From assembly GCA_947247005.1 (NCBI GenBank), contig OX365960.1, positions 19,654,533 through 19,718,532 on the forward strand: DNA of 64,000 nucleotides. Reading direction: 5' to 3'. Shown here piece after piece: positions 13,001 to 28,000 of this stretch. The translations under genes and the position numbers were made by a program. The notes beneath the pieces are model-generated. The model made no database searches and was not told the origin of the DNA. It saw only the letters and a program-made list of their open reading frames with translations. Position 1 is the first letter of the stretch. Every line of letters starts with the position of its first letter. The DNA is from Spisula solida. Its lineage: Eukaryota > Mollusca > Bivalvia > Venerida > Mactridae.

Positions 13001-16000
13001 TATGACAAAAAATGAGGAATTATAAGACATTCAAATTAACAAGTTATAAGACATTCAAATGAACAAACAACATAAAAAACATATTCAACAACAAAAATTA
13101 AAGCACTTGTTTGCGCGATACAGACTATAAGCAAAACTTCAGCAAATAATTTGACACAATGTTATTGTTTTTCCTATCATGAAGCCGAAGCATTTTGCCA
13201 TCAAAGCAGCAGAGGAAATATTGCTTTTAAATTATTCTTTTTTATTCATATCTACCTTAATATATTTATTGAAATAAATTTGTTTGAACTTAAATACAAT
13301 TGTACAATACATGTAGATGTAGGCCTACTATAAATATCGAAATCATAAAGGTTTGAATAACAGAATTGACTATAATAATTAATGGATTCTACGTGTGTCA
13401 ACAAAGCTTTGAGGTGATCAACCAATGAAAACATGTTTTACAAACAAACTGACCAATAGGCATTGCCAATACACGTTATATATTCTCCACTTATGTTGAA
13501 TAAAAAATGCCTTCTTGTATTTCTTTACAATTGATTTTATATCACAGGTATGACAAAGTTTTACCTTATTTGAAAACCCCTCTAACGTAAAAGATTATTC
13601 CGCATAATTAGCATTAGTACAAATATATTAAGCATAGATTGCCAGGCTACAGAACCAGCTGTAAGCGATTACAAATACGGTATAATTCACAAACAATGTT
13701 TTTTTACTGAAAGCATGTTAGAAAAAGACCATTATACTATTCCAACCTTTCTATGGTTGCTATGGTAACTTACAAGCATTGCCGAGGGTAACAGAATGGT
13801 AAGGCCTAGGTTTCATTTTGGCCAAAGTTTCGACAATAGACGGCATTTTCATGGCATCAGTATATTTTGGCAATGGTCGTGCCGGAAGCTCATTCCTCAT
13901 GGTTGTTGCTATTGGTTTCGGAAGATCTGGAGGTTCCAAGGGTTGCGGCGTGGCACAACAACTTTGCACAGATACCATGCCTTTGGCCGAGCGACACGAA
14001 TCCATGAAAAAGTCGTCCTCCTCATCCGTCTGAATAAAGACGCGTTATTATACGTTTTCATCAACAAGATTTACTTCCCTTTATCTCTTAACTTATCTTA
14101 ACGATACTAACTATCGTACTTACCCTGTCTGAAATCACAAGACAATCAGAAATAATATACCCATACATGTATTAACAGGTGACAAGATATCTATGACTCA
14201 GGCAAACAGTTCAGCAGGTAAATTAATGATTAAACCCCAGAATTCCCGTTTTCAGTTACATTCCCCCTAATGTATCTACGGTATATAACAATTTCTGTAA
14301 TCAACTGATAAAAAATTGTATCAACTTCCGTTATGTTCCCACCAAAAACAAAATAAAACGTCCATTTTGAAAATTTGAAATCATGAGTGTCTGGGTGCTC
14401 TGGCACACATGTTTTTATTCAAACTTCAAGCCTGAGTAAAGATACTGTCAGTCACACATGCAAAATCAAACAAAATGCAAACACACAGTCATTATCTCTA
14501 CTACTAGAACATGTATTAAATGTTTGCCATTTTGTTGACCTTGTACATATGACCTTGACATTTGTTAGTAACCTTGACAATGAGATGAAGATTAAGAACG
14601 GGTGGTACCTACCAGCATGAGTATATCCAGTTCTAACATTAAGTCCCACCAGGGTCTGAGCAATATTTGATGTTCCTTCATTTAAAGCGACCTGAAGACG
14701 ACGTTGTAACTCGTCATTAGTTAGTGAGCGACGGAGTGCAGGCATCCCACCAGCACGGGGAGGGCCGCAGTGGCACACCCCCGAATCATCTACACACTAA
14801 ACAGCAAGACAAACAAAACAAGCACTGGTTAAAATAGGTTATCTACATAGCAACAACTACAACATAGACCAATATAAAATCATTACCAGATTATCATTCA
14901 CTTTTTTCTATTTTTTACAAAAATTAGGATTTCTCCTTTTATTTCATTTTTGCTTAACATTGGCATATTTTTTAAAAGCGAGATTTTTTCCACACACAAA
15001 ATGGCATTCTCCAAACAAAACAGGATTTATTCCAAAAAATGGGGATTTTTTTCCCTAAAATTGTTTTTCTTCTATGAATATTGGGATTTTCGTGGATTTT
15101 TTTTACTTTGTCCATAAACTTTTATTTTTTTCCTAACGAATTTTTTTTCTTCTATCAATATTTGGATTTTTGTGGATTTTGTTTCTTGAAAAATAAGGAC
15201 AAGGCATCATCAAAATGGGGGGGGGAACGGAATGATAATCTAACAATATCTTTCTACTGGCCTATAATACACAGAGAGCAGAAAATCTCATTATACTGAA
15301 AGATGCATTAGTGTTCAAATATAAAAGAAAAATTTTCTAAGCACCAAATAGAAAACATAAGCAGAAGCATCACAATCAAACAATATCATGAATACCAGTC
15401 CCTATGAGATACAACTAACAATTTAGCTTCATACTAAAAAATAATCAAAATATTGAAATATTTAAAAAAAATCAAAATTTGTAAAAGAAAATAATATGAC
15501 ATACATGTACTCAAAATTGTCTTTACAACTTTGGTAAAAGACGGTAAGTCAATTACACTTGTCAATTTTACTCAAAATATCAGGACAAAACCATCTTTAT
15601 TTTTACAAAACTTTACAGTCCTGGGGTGGTATTCAATATTGATCTTACTCGACTTAAGGATAAGGACAACCAATCAGATCACACACTATTTAACTCTTGG
15701 TCAGTAACAGGCGATATGATTGGCTATCCTTATTCTCAAATTAAATAAGATCAATATTGAATACCACCCCTGGTAGAACTCTGACTTATCTTTTGTATAA
15801 TGAGATCTTTTATGCTAAAACCTGTACTAGCAATATGGTATAGTCTAGAGAATTTGACACGACTTTCGACCTTCGATTAGCATAATTTCACAGCTGATTT
15901 ATTGTCTACATTTATAACCCTGACTGTATGTGTTCATAAGCGGGGAGTATCACGAAGACGCTCGAGGTGTAATATCAACACAAATCTAAAGAACCAATAT

Positions 16001-19000
16001 TGCACGATTTGCTCGTGGAAATTTATATATTTAACGCAAGAACCTTGTAATATATTCATGCATAAAGGTCAGGATCATGTCAAATTCTCTGTGCTATAAT
16101 ATAACCCTATATATAAATGCCTAACATGGCTAAAGTCTATCTGTGAAATTATCTCATTTAAAATAGATTTACTACAAAAGACTAGCATGGCCATGATCTA
16201 ATTGCTGTTAGTGTCTTTGTTTCCAGACAAAATTTGGTTAAACTAATAAATCACTGTGTGACTATAGATGCTATGAAAGCAGTGTTCTTGTAAGACTGGT
16301 AGCATTGTATGAATTGTTTTACAGATACTATGGAAGAAAACAGTGGTCATAATGAGATTCTAACGAACATCAATAATGTAACTTCAAAATCAAATATACT
16401 ACAAAACCTTAAAATGTTATCATAATAATTTAAAGAGGTACACCAGTTACAGAGCATAAACTTGTCAGCCAATTAAAACATGTTTTACAAATATCAACCA
16501 ATAGACTTGTCAGTCAATGAAAACATGTTTTACTAAATATTTACCAATAGACTTGCGTGAACATACATAATAGTCATATAATTCTATTTTCAAATTTATA
16601 ATTAAGCATAACAAATAACATCAATTAAAACAAGCATGCTTATTTATAAAGAGAGTCCATAAGTCAAAGTAATGTTAGAGTTAGGTAAAGCAGGGAGTGG
16701 CAACGTGTCCAGCTTGGTTACAAACATTTGTTAAGGTACAAAATCTATTTATATACATGCGTGACCATTACAAATTTATTAGTTAGGCTTAAAATATTGT
16801 TCCTATATGACCATAATAAGAATAATAACGATAATGCTGAGAGAATTAAATTAACTGTAAATTGTATAATGACACATACAGAAACATTACAGTCAAATAT
16901 TCAAAATAGATAAATTTGTTATTGCTCATTTGTTAGTTTGTTCTTATCATTATTTAGCTATGGTTTTTATATAATATGAATTAATGTACAGCCAGCTGAA
17001 TGGAGACATGTCTGTAAAATAGACTAGGTACTTATATTTTTCTTTTAATTTTTGGACAGTTGATCAGTTTTCGTGGAATTAGTCATCATAAAGTACTAAC
17101 ATGCTCCTACGCAAGTTACAGACAACTTCTCCACATGTGGAGGACATGACACCATAGGCTTCTCCACAAGTGGAAAGTATGACCATAGCCTTCTCCACAA
17201 GTGGAGGACATGACCATAGCCTTCTCCACATGTGGAGGACGTGACCATAGCCTTATCCACATGTGGAGAACATGACCATAGCCTTATCCACATGTGGAGA
17301 TCATGACCATAGCCTTCTCCACATGTGGAGATCATGACCACAGCCAATGTCATGAAAGAACGTAACCTGCCAGACCCATGACTTGTTGAGTATAGAACCC
17401 AAGTAGAAATGTTACCTTTATAGTACAGGATCGAAAATTTAATTGGATTCAGAATATAATCATTATGTCACATAGTTTGAAGTACAAAACTCAAATATAG
17501 TTATTTAAACATTAAGTCAACAGTGAAAGCATGTTACATACACGGGTGTTAGCTCAGTAGTAACGAAAGGGCAAGTTATTTCAGAGAACCATAATCACAA
17601 TTCATGGCCCTTTCTGTCCACCATAGATTATAGCTAAAATCTACCACGCAGACGTATCTCAAAATCAAGTCAATAAACAAACCAAAATTGCATGCATCAT
17701 GTCAAATACAAAAATAAATTCTAGTTCTATACCGCATACACCTTAGTCACTCAAAACATTTAATATAATAATGATAACGTTTTCTCAGCATTTATAACTT
17801 GTGGCTGAATGCAAAATAATACAATGCCAAGCATGGCCTTTATTTGCCAATCAGCTTTCTACTGAAATATGGCAGGCATTATGAGTGCCTCCATCCACAT
17901 TTAAACCCAGGTCGCAAGATTAGACGTCGAGCGCAATAACCATTGAGCTACAGAGGCCCAAAGATGTTGGATGTTAACAATAATTATGCCATTGTACTTA
18001 CCGTTCGCAAAATAATTCAGTATTGACAAGTCGAAATTAATGGAACAAGAGTACCGCCTCCGAATGCTGGATGCTCAACTTTCTCTAAGAGTAAGGGCAA
18101 ATAACTGGAAATACAAATCTCAGGGCTATCTACCTTGTTGTAATGGATTGCCCTTTTGATAGTGAACTAGTATTCCAATTCCAAGACACTACCAAATAAC
18201 TAACGCCCATACAGACGACCTCGTCACAATGAAAGTCAAGCTCAAAACGTAGAAGGTGGTTGGTTTTTAAGTAAAATTTGTGGCTGCGATAGTGACATCT
18301 TTGACATATAATGTGAATTTGTGACTGTTTTATGGATTTCTGACTTATTTCCAACAGAGGTCAAACCTTATAGTACAAGTTAGATATACTGAGAAAACGT
18401 ATGTTTATTATCTAAATTAATTCTAATACAATGGATAACTATTGTTGCTATTTAACATAAAAATTAATCAAAGTTAATGTTCCCCAGAACTCACTGCAGT
18501 ACATTTATTTAAAAGATACCTTTTCGTAGCTACGTAACCTATGGTGTTCAGGAAGGTCCCCGGGGTCACAATAGGACGACTGGAAGTTATAAATAGCATT
18601 AAACAATGACCAGTTACAATGCATGTCTTAGCCCCTGAAATACTTCACAAACAGCCCCAAACATAGTTTCATTTCCAGACAAAGCGCCCAACATGGCCTT
18701 TCATTATAGTTAATTTGTGATTATGCGATGACTTGTAACAATGCATGCCTTAGCCCCTGAAATACTTCACAAACAGCCCCAAAACATAGTTTCATTTCTA
18801 AACAAAGGGCCAAACATAGCCCCTTATTAAAGTTAAATTGTGATAATGCGATGACCAGTTATAATGCATGTCTTAGCCCCTTATATACAAACAGTCCGGC
18901 AAAAATAGCATCATTTCCAGAAAAAAGGCCCAACTTGGCCCCTTATTTTAGTTGAATTATGATTTTGCATTCCAACCAATGATCAACAAGGAATAGACGA

Positions 19001-22000
19001 AGTAGAGCATAGAACATTGACAAATTTATGTTTAATACTTCTATATAATGCTGAAACAGATGTATTTCTACAAGGGGTACATTCCCTGTGAGTATGGACA
19101 GCCAGGCTGTTACAGTATATGGAACAATGTATACTGATTTTATCAGTAAAATATTTTCAATTGGCAGAAATTTCCTAGTTTATCAGTCGCAAGAAATTTA
19201 AATTATAACTATTCTTTCTTGCCATATTTCATTACATAATTATTTAAGGTGTTTTAGCTTGTGATAATATATGGTGAAAAACTTCATCAACTACATGTAT
19301 AACCCGTGTTTCGTGTGAACATAGTCTTCCTTCCATACACGCCATCAACATAAACCAGGGGTTTCAAACAAGGGCCATTACTCTGCTCAAACTTCAAGTT
19401 TCCAGATAAATGAAAAGGTACACAATTTTGTATATGATTATGTTAATAATTCCAAAGTCAGCATATCCCTGCATTCTGATTGGCTAAGACTAGACCTTTA
19501 CACACCAGTACACCTTCAGGGCTTTAATCAATGTGTTCCTTCAGATCGGGTGTTTTCACATCAGTGAACTTCAACAAATGGTGGTTTAATCCTATTATAA
19601 ACATTCCTTTAAACTTTTGAGCCCATTGATAAAATACATTTAGAAATATATTTGACAAATAAAAATGTTGATGCCAAAATCGCTGCCAATCTAAATCCCT
19701 TTAACATTTTAGCAGACTCAACTGAAAGTGTTGCCCCTGGTTACTGAACATGTTGCCCTTGGATACTGAACATGATGGTCCTTGGCTATCGTACATATTG
19801 CCACGGTTACCGGGTTAAAAAGATGGCAGATTGGAAAGAAGACGTTTGTCCTGTAAGAGCGGAGACAAGTGAAAATATATTTATTACCAAATCGTAACTG
19901 GAATATGTAGCAAGTTTTCTCGCCGGAAAACGATCAAACTCAAAGCAAGTCTGAGGACTCTATGATAGAAGGATAAAATCACCATGGAAATAAGACTTTG
20001 TATGATGTAAGGGGCCTGTTCATGTATGGTTAGGTAGATTCATAGATGAGTTAAAAGAAAAAAAGATTCAGAAATGATAAGACAGATTTAGTAAAATTAA
20101 TAAATAAACTTGCAAACTTTCTTGGCATTTAGATAATCTACTAGACATTCAAATGTTTAAATCTTTTAAACATTCTCAATAGCTCTTTGTATTATATTGC
20201 TAACTGACAAAAATTTGAAAATAAAACTTTGCAAGTTTTTCCTATTAAATAAATACGACTAATTTATCTACAGGAGAAAGGAGAATTACAGCATAAATAT
20301 TTCCAACTTATACACTTTTTTACAATTGAAAACATAAAATTCTCCAAGTAAATCATAATCGCCATAGAACACGGTATGAATCCCGATACACCACTTCTGA
20401 GTTCCTTGAGAGAATTGTTCCATTTTCATATGGCTCTGACGGAACTGAAAACCAATGTAAAGCTCAGACAGAACTCAGTTGTCATGTATTACATGTGTTA
20501 CATTGGTTTTCAGTTCCGTCAGAGCCATATAAAAACAGAACAATTCTCTCAGGGAACTGAAAAGCTGTGTATCGGGATTCATACCGTATAGAAGATGACC
20601 ATCAGACTGTTGACATACAACATGGAAGGTGACGTATCTTTGGATAGCAGTTGAAAAAAACTGGGACCTTTGTGCACAAAAATACTAAGTGGAATGAATA
20701 ATACTCATTCTCAGATTGAGCTTCGAAGATGACTTAATTGTTAAAATCGGTCAAGGAACAAAATACTCACAGTATGTTTGTTTTTAACTTTGTGTTGACA
20801 GATTTCTTTTCAAGGTGTTTAGGCCAAAAATTACATCACATATTATGTTGTATGTACACACTGACCACACCCCCTGTACAGTTTTTTGGTAACATTTTGA
20901 TACAAAGCAGCCATTGGTAGGAAATATTTATTGCTATGACTACAGACAGATGCATGCTGGGTAGAAGGTAATGATGCATGCTGGGAAGAGTAATATACCT
21001 TAAGTTCTACATGTGGCATTTGTATATGTGCGTGCATAGAAGGAGAAGTTGCTGGTTTCTGAGAATCCAAATATTCTTTCATCTGGATGGTTGCCATAGA
21101 AACAATTTATATTAATATAAATCATAAAATGTATAAAACATGTGTAAGATAAAATTGTATGAAACAAAACATATTTGTGAGAATTTTTCAAGCTGCCAAA
21201 TCATTGACAATATTTTTAATGACATGGTAAATAAACATGTCTGTATTCTCAAAAATTTATTGTCCTAATTGAAAAAGCACCTTAGAAGAAATCAACCAAG
21301 TCAGTCATAACTTATTCAATTAATTCAACCAAAGTTGGGCCATTTTGTAATCAATTAAATCAACCAAAATTGGGCCATTTTGTACTCATTTAAATCATCC
21401 AAATTTTGGCCATTTTGTATTCAATTAAATCGACCAAAGTTCTTCTAAAGTGCTTTTGGGGTTCATTCTGGTGACTATACAACAAATCAAAGATGCATAC
21501 AACTAGCTTAGCCAAACCTCAAGTCTTATAACATCGCGGTATGGACATATAAGATTGAATGAAACAAGACTGCGTTCAATAAACGCTTATGCCCCCTGTG
21601 GAAGCCTTGTCTATAAATAAGTCCAAAATTAGGTCAAGGTGAAGGTCAAAATGGGGTTAGGTGATACAGGTGTGTGAAGAGTGTTCATATACAACATCCA
21701 TGCAAGTATGAAAGCTTTGTTGCAAGCCATATTAATGCTAGAAGAAACGGTCAATTTGGGTTAACCAGGACGGACGGACGAACAGACAAACGGACGGACG
21801 AACGGACGTACGAATGGACGGACGGACAGGTGAATCACTATATGCCTCCCGATCTATCGATACGGGGGCATAAAAATGGAAAATTTCAAGCAAATTAAAA
21901 GACTTTTTAGAAAAGTGAAAAACATTTGTTTGGTGGTACAAATGAAATTGCTTTTTATATCATATGTACAAAGTTAGATTTAGATGTGATTAGACTTTAA

Positions 22001-25000
22001 GGTAACAATTGGCAGCAATTATTATATTATGTACAGCAGTAAAAATATGAAAATATATGAATCTCTATAAATATACATGTACACCAAAACAAACTACCAC
22101 AATCAGATATATGGGTATAATATAAGTCTATAAATACTGCTGGAATAAAATTTACTGTGATTTTGACTTTTTTCTTCAATGTGAATTTTACAGCACTTAG
22201 GTAACAAACACAATTTTTTTGGCGTAACAATGAGACCTTTTTTACAAAACAAAATTTCCTAATGATATTTTTTATAATAATAACATTTAAACTAAAACTC
22301 ATAATCACAACAATTCTATTCCATTCAATTTTGTTCCCTAGCAACCCTATATATCCACATAAAATGCCAAAATAATGGTTTAAGTGCAAAAACTGCAGAA
22401 ACCTCAATCAAATCAACCATACGCATTTTAATGAATGCCACTTTCATTACTGCAAAAACCATTTACATTCACAGTTCCTTGATTCTAGTAAAAGTTGGCA
22501 ATTTTGTGAGGTTTAAATTTTTTTGTATGTATATCGAATTTCAAAGGTAACTCATGAGAAAAACATTATCAGGATTTTAAATTCAATGACATAAGTTCAT
22601 TGTAAACCAGCAATATGGTCAAATATAACTAAATATTTGTTAAGTCTGACCCTAAATTTTATAACGAGTTGTTAAGTCTGACCCAAGTTTTACGGCTGGT
22701 TGATTAGATTAGCTTTCACATAAGAATACACAAAATCTTTACAAGCGAATAAAATGTTCAAGCAAAATTATCAAAATGTTCTTAAATTTTATTAAGATTT
22801 CAATGAAATGTCATTTTTGTCATTCCTCTAAATGTGGTTGGCATGATAAAGTTTGAAAAATGTGGTCTTGTCTTTCCTAACTGCTAAGGATATTTGGCTG
22901 TTTACAGCAAGTTTCTTTTTAAAACAAGGGCATATTTTATACAAAAATGGCAATTTGAATTTAACCATATAGTCTGCTTAAGACAGGTGATAGTTTAATT
23001 CAGGTAGCCACTAATATACAGTGCTTGGATTGTATACAAGTACAAAAGATGCAAAAATGACCTTTCATGAAAACAAAACAATTAATTTCATAAAGTCAGT
23101 ATAAATCAAATAAATCATTTTACCAAATCTTTGCTTTTACTTGACAATTACTACAGGAGATTTTCTTTGTTAATCAGCTTTCAACCACTTTCCTCCCTTT
23201 GTTTTTTTTAACAAATATTTTAGAATACACAAAGGGAGGTAATTTATAAATCCATAAGACAGGGAGGCAATCTCCCATGATTTTAGCATAAAACAACATT
23301 TTTACTATTTATATTCCTTTGTTTTTTTACAAATAATATTATAAAAACACAAAGGGAAATAATTCAGAAAATATATGAAAGAGAGACAATCTCCTGCAAT
23401 ATTTACACCAAAATTAATGTGTATCAATTACCTCCCTTTGTATTTTAATAAAATTATCAAAGGGAGGTAATTAAGAAACCAGTATAAAAGGGGGACAATT
23501 TCCAGTGATTTGCACCAAACCAAACTATATGCAGTGTGCATATCTAACATTTACACAAAGAGAAATTATCTACCACCATTTTAATAATAAACATAATAAA
23601 ATATTCGCAATACACTGTTATGATATTCTATATGGGAAATATAAAAAAAAATAATAATGGGCAGAATTATAATGTAGAATAATTTATTGGTAAATTTTAC
23701 TCACAAAGAAGGCCATTTCTCTTTGCTTATCCTCTTCTGTTTTTTTCTTCATCTCCGCAATTCTCTGCTTTTAAAAGTTAAAAGAATAGTTGTCAGTATA
23801 GATTTAGATTTTAATGAAAAAAAATCAAATATTGAAATTCACAAAAATTATGCAATATTATGTTCAACCTTAAAACCCACAAACACACATGGATTGCTTA
23901 ACTCCCCACGGTGCTTTATTTTCCACAAAAGAGTCATCATATGAAAATATTTCCAGCAGCTTGCACAAGGTCAAGTACATTATGACATAGTATGCGCTAT
24001 AAAAATATTCAAGAAGAATGGAGAGGTCAAATTTCCTAGAAAATTACCTTTAATCTTATATTTTATATTTAACAAATCGGAGTAGATTGTAATGGCGTCA
24101 CTTAGCCGTAACCAATATTGAAGTTCAACATATTTGAAGCTATTATGAAGGTAATAATTTCACGAGGATGAATTATCGCCGATTTATCGATCTCGCGAAT
24201 ATAGCAAAAAAAATTAAACCCTTGCGAGTTATTCTGCTTTCACAGTAAGCAGTACTACATCAAAAAGTTTCCGTATTATCATTTAACAATATTGACAGGG
24301 TGACTGATTTAATTTCAGCACTTCCTTTCCTCACTAAAAGATATGATTTTGCCCCTTGTTTTTGTCATTATAACATTTTAGCTTGTTTACATTATTGAAG
24401 TACAGTTCGGAGCTGCAAATATTGGTCGTTGTTTACAGATTGTTGCTCTACAGAGGGCCGCTCAGGAGAGGTTGTACTGTGCGGGTAATTACCAAATGGC
24501 AATTTTAAAAGGAAGTCACAAAATATTCTAATGTCAATTTTTGTCTAACAAAGTCTCTCCAATAACTAGTCCCTCCTCCTCCTCTTTAAAACAGGGCACA
24601 AACAGTACCATGTATACTACTACAGTGCCATGTATACTACTAGGGTATGTTCGTAACATCTGTACCGCACACTGTGCCGAATGTTCTACTCCAAATGCCT
24701 TACGAACAAAACGGAACAGAAAGTAAAATGTGTAAGATGACTAAAATTGTAGTTGCAGCGTTAATATTGGAGGAAAAAATATGCATGTGGATATATTTAA
24801 ATGTGATTGTTTGCCCGCAATGGCCCATAATTGGAAAATAAATTTATTATATTCTATTTTATGACACAAGCGACCATTGTTCTTGCTGAAATCACGTGAA
24901 CTGTTCTGGCTGCACCACCTCGGTGGCAGGCACAGAAAGAACATGTTCCGAACAGTGTTCCGGTTTGTTCATAAGTGTGTTCCACTGTCCGGGATGTGCG

Positions 25001-28000
25001 GAACAGCGTTACGAACGAGCCCCTACTGTGCCATGTATACTACTACTACCTTTGCTGCTCTTTCCATGCTCCTCTCCTCAGCAAAACAAGGAATTCCACC
25101 ATTTTTCCGGCCTTCATACTTGCTTACAAAATGTGGATCTCGTTTTGATCCGCCGGAATACTTCTCCCCACGCAATGACTGAAACACAATAATTTGAACT
25201 TTTGAATATAATTTGAATATTAACTGATAAATGGTGTAGTGTGATGTAGTCACATTGACGCTCAGGTTATTTGCGCGACTGTTTTTTAGGGGGGTTGGCG
25301 AGGGGGTGGAGCAATAGCTGGGTGGTCTAATGTATTTGTACTTAGCATTTCTAGGAGATATTGTGCCATTCAGAAAAGGTTCAAATACGATGATTGGTGC
25401 AACCTATACCCTATTTATAACTGTTAATGTATTATCAGGTATTCATGTTTAGAAAAATATGAGAAAATGACATATATCAGGGATTCCATTTTAAACGGGA
25501 GTAGGGGTTTTGACCCTTGAAATTTCCAAAAAGCTACATTTTGACACTCAAGATATTGGTTTGAAGGGTCCTTTTCTATTAAAATCATGAGTATTTGTAG
25601 AGATGGGAACGAATACTAAAATCAATATGCCTATTCGAATATATTCGTATATTCGATATTTGTTCCAAATCTTAGTCATTTGTTCTCAGGTTCCATAACT
25701 TCCAAAACATTCTTGATAAAACCAACTTTTTGGATAATAAAATTCGAATATTCGAAAATGAACTTTGGAGTCGAATATTCGTCCAGTTTCCGATTATTCG
25801 AATATTCGGTCCATCTCCATTTTTTTGCCTTTAAAATGGTGAAATATAGTCAAAAGTATCAAAATGACCTTTCAGATTCAGAAGACAGTAGAACCCCTGA
25901 CAGATGGACACACAGGTTACTCACCAGAGATGATTTGGATGGTTCGTCATTTCTTGAATCCTTTCCTTGATTGCCAGAGATGGTGGGTAGTGCCTGTGAT
26001 ATATACAGATAAACAGCCAATCAGAGAAGAAGACAAAAGTCAGAGGTTAATAAATGGGTATTAAATGTTTTAACAAGACCAACAGTCATAAATAAAAGAA
26101 TATACAATATAAATGTATATATTTATAGTATATTGAATAAATTTAATTAAGTTGCACACAAAAGCAATAATTGCTTATCGCAAAAAAATTACATTTTTTG
26201 TACTTTTCCACAAAAATCAACATAGAAACATAATATAACAGTAAATAAGGAAAAATGACAACTAATATAACATGGCCAAATCTTAACTTTTCTGGAACAA
26301 AAAAGCCTTTCACAGAATTATTTTTTGTCAAGAAAGGAACAATCAAATATATCATTCAATTATCGATGTTTAACAGCTATTACTTTGTTACCCTATACCA
26401 AACATTCGCAACATACAGCCAGGTACCCGATTATGATAATAAATTACTGACATGAGTAAATGGGCAGTAACTTTCCAAGGAGTTAAAATTCAATTACTGA
26501 CATGAGTAAATGGGCAGTAACCATCCAAGGAGTTAAAGTTCAATGAAAAATAACATACAAATATATCAATATGATCAAAGCAGGTAATCACAAAAGGGGC
26601 AATTACTGAAACATTAGGGGTTATGAACCCAAGTAGCAGGGGTTCAAAGCAAAAGGGGTCATCATCACTCAAGCAATAGGGATCAATGACCCAAATAGCA
26701 AGGGGTCAAGATTCAAGCATCTGATTCAGCACACATCTTAAAGGGTCTTGACTCAAGAAGAAGGGGTCATCACTCAAGCAATAGGGATCCATGACCCAAA
26801 TAGCAAAGGGTCATGATTCAAGCAACTGATTCAGCTCACATCTTGAAGGGTCTTGACCCAAGAAGATGGGGTCATCACTAAAGCAATAGGGATCCATGAC
26901 GCAAATAGCAAGGGGTCAAGATTCAAGCATCTGATTCAGCACACATCTTGAAGGGTCTTGACCCAAGAAGCTGGGGTCATCACCAAAGTAACAGGGGCCC
27001 TAACTCAGCATAGAACTGTCGCAGAATAGCATATTTATCAAAGAGTAGAAAAAGTAGCAGATGGAAAATGCTGGACCTGGTAGTCATGTGATTAAAATCC
27101 AACTCATTTGAGAATTTTTGTATAAAAACTAGAACAAACATGGGGGAAAACACACAAAGTGAAGAGGTCTATTTTAATGCACACTATGATATATATGTAT
27201 CATATACCAACACGGTATGAACCTTACAACAAAGATCCAGACCACTGGGTTCTGACCACCTCTTACTCACAGGTAACTGTATCATTGATTAAGAGAGAAA
27301 CAATTTTTTTTGTAAAGTTATGAATATATAAATTTTACAAACATTTTTTAAATAGTTTTCCTCTTAATCAATGATACAGTTACCTGTGCTCTTACTAAGA
27401 CCAACTCCAGGCCCCGATCTCCCATAACATCTCAATCTGAGCTCAATCTAAACTCAAATTATGTCACCTATTGTTTGAGATAGCTTCCATGCGAAATTGT
27501 ACTCTAAATTGGTATAACAAAACAGAAACATTATTCTGAGTTTATTACAGTAAAATGTCAAGAGCTCGAGCTTCATAGTTACCTCAAATTCAGACTCTGG
27601 TTTGAGCAAAATCTCAATTTGAGTTGAGATTTCTACTTGAGATGCTTCGGGAGATCGGGGCCAGATGTTGGTCTAAGTATTGAGGTGGCATAGACGCTGA
27701 ATACATGATAAAATTCCAACTATATAACAACACACTAGATGTATTACCCTGGCAACATTCAACTGATACTCAGAAATAGTCTACAGTCTTAATATATAAG
27801 CTGATAGATTCGTTTAATCTAAGGTAATATGTTTGTCTGATTTGGCTACCAATTGTGAATTTTAGAGACATGTTCATTTGCAAGAGAAAATATTAAATCT
27901 ATTATAAAATGGTAGCATATTCAATCTCTAACAATATCACCCAGCAATGCTTTGGTGATTGAAATAAACTTATGAATAAATTCAAGTTTTTTGAATATTC

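Noticed and set aside
17536..17600. GTTAGCTCAGTAGTAA as a tRNA A box
   Set aside because: No B box at the right distance and no stem pairing.
22027..22407. 126-codon minus-strand frame
   Set aside because: AT-rich, hydrophobic by composition, lies in intron 17, no recognisable motif and no supporting splice sites.
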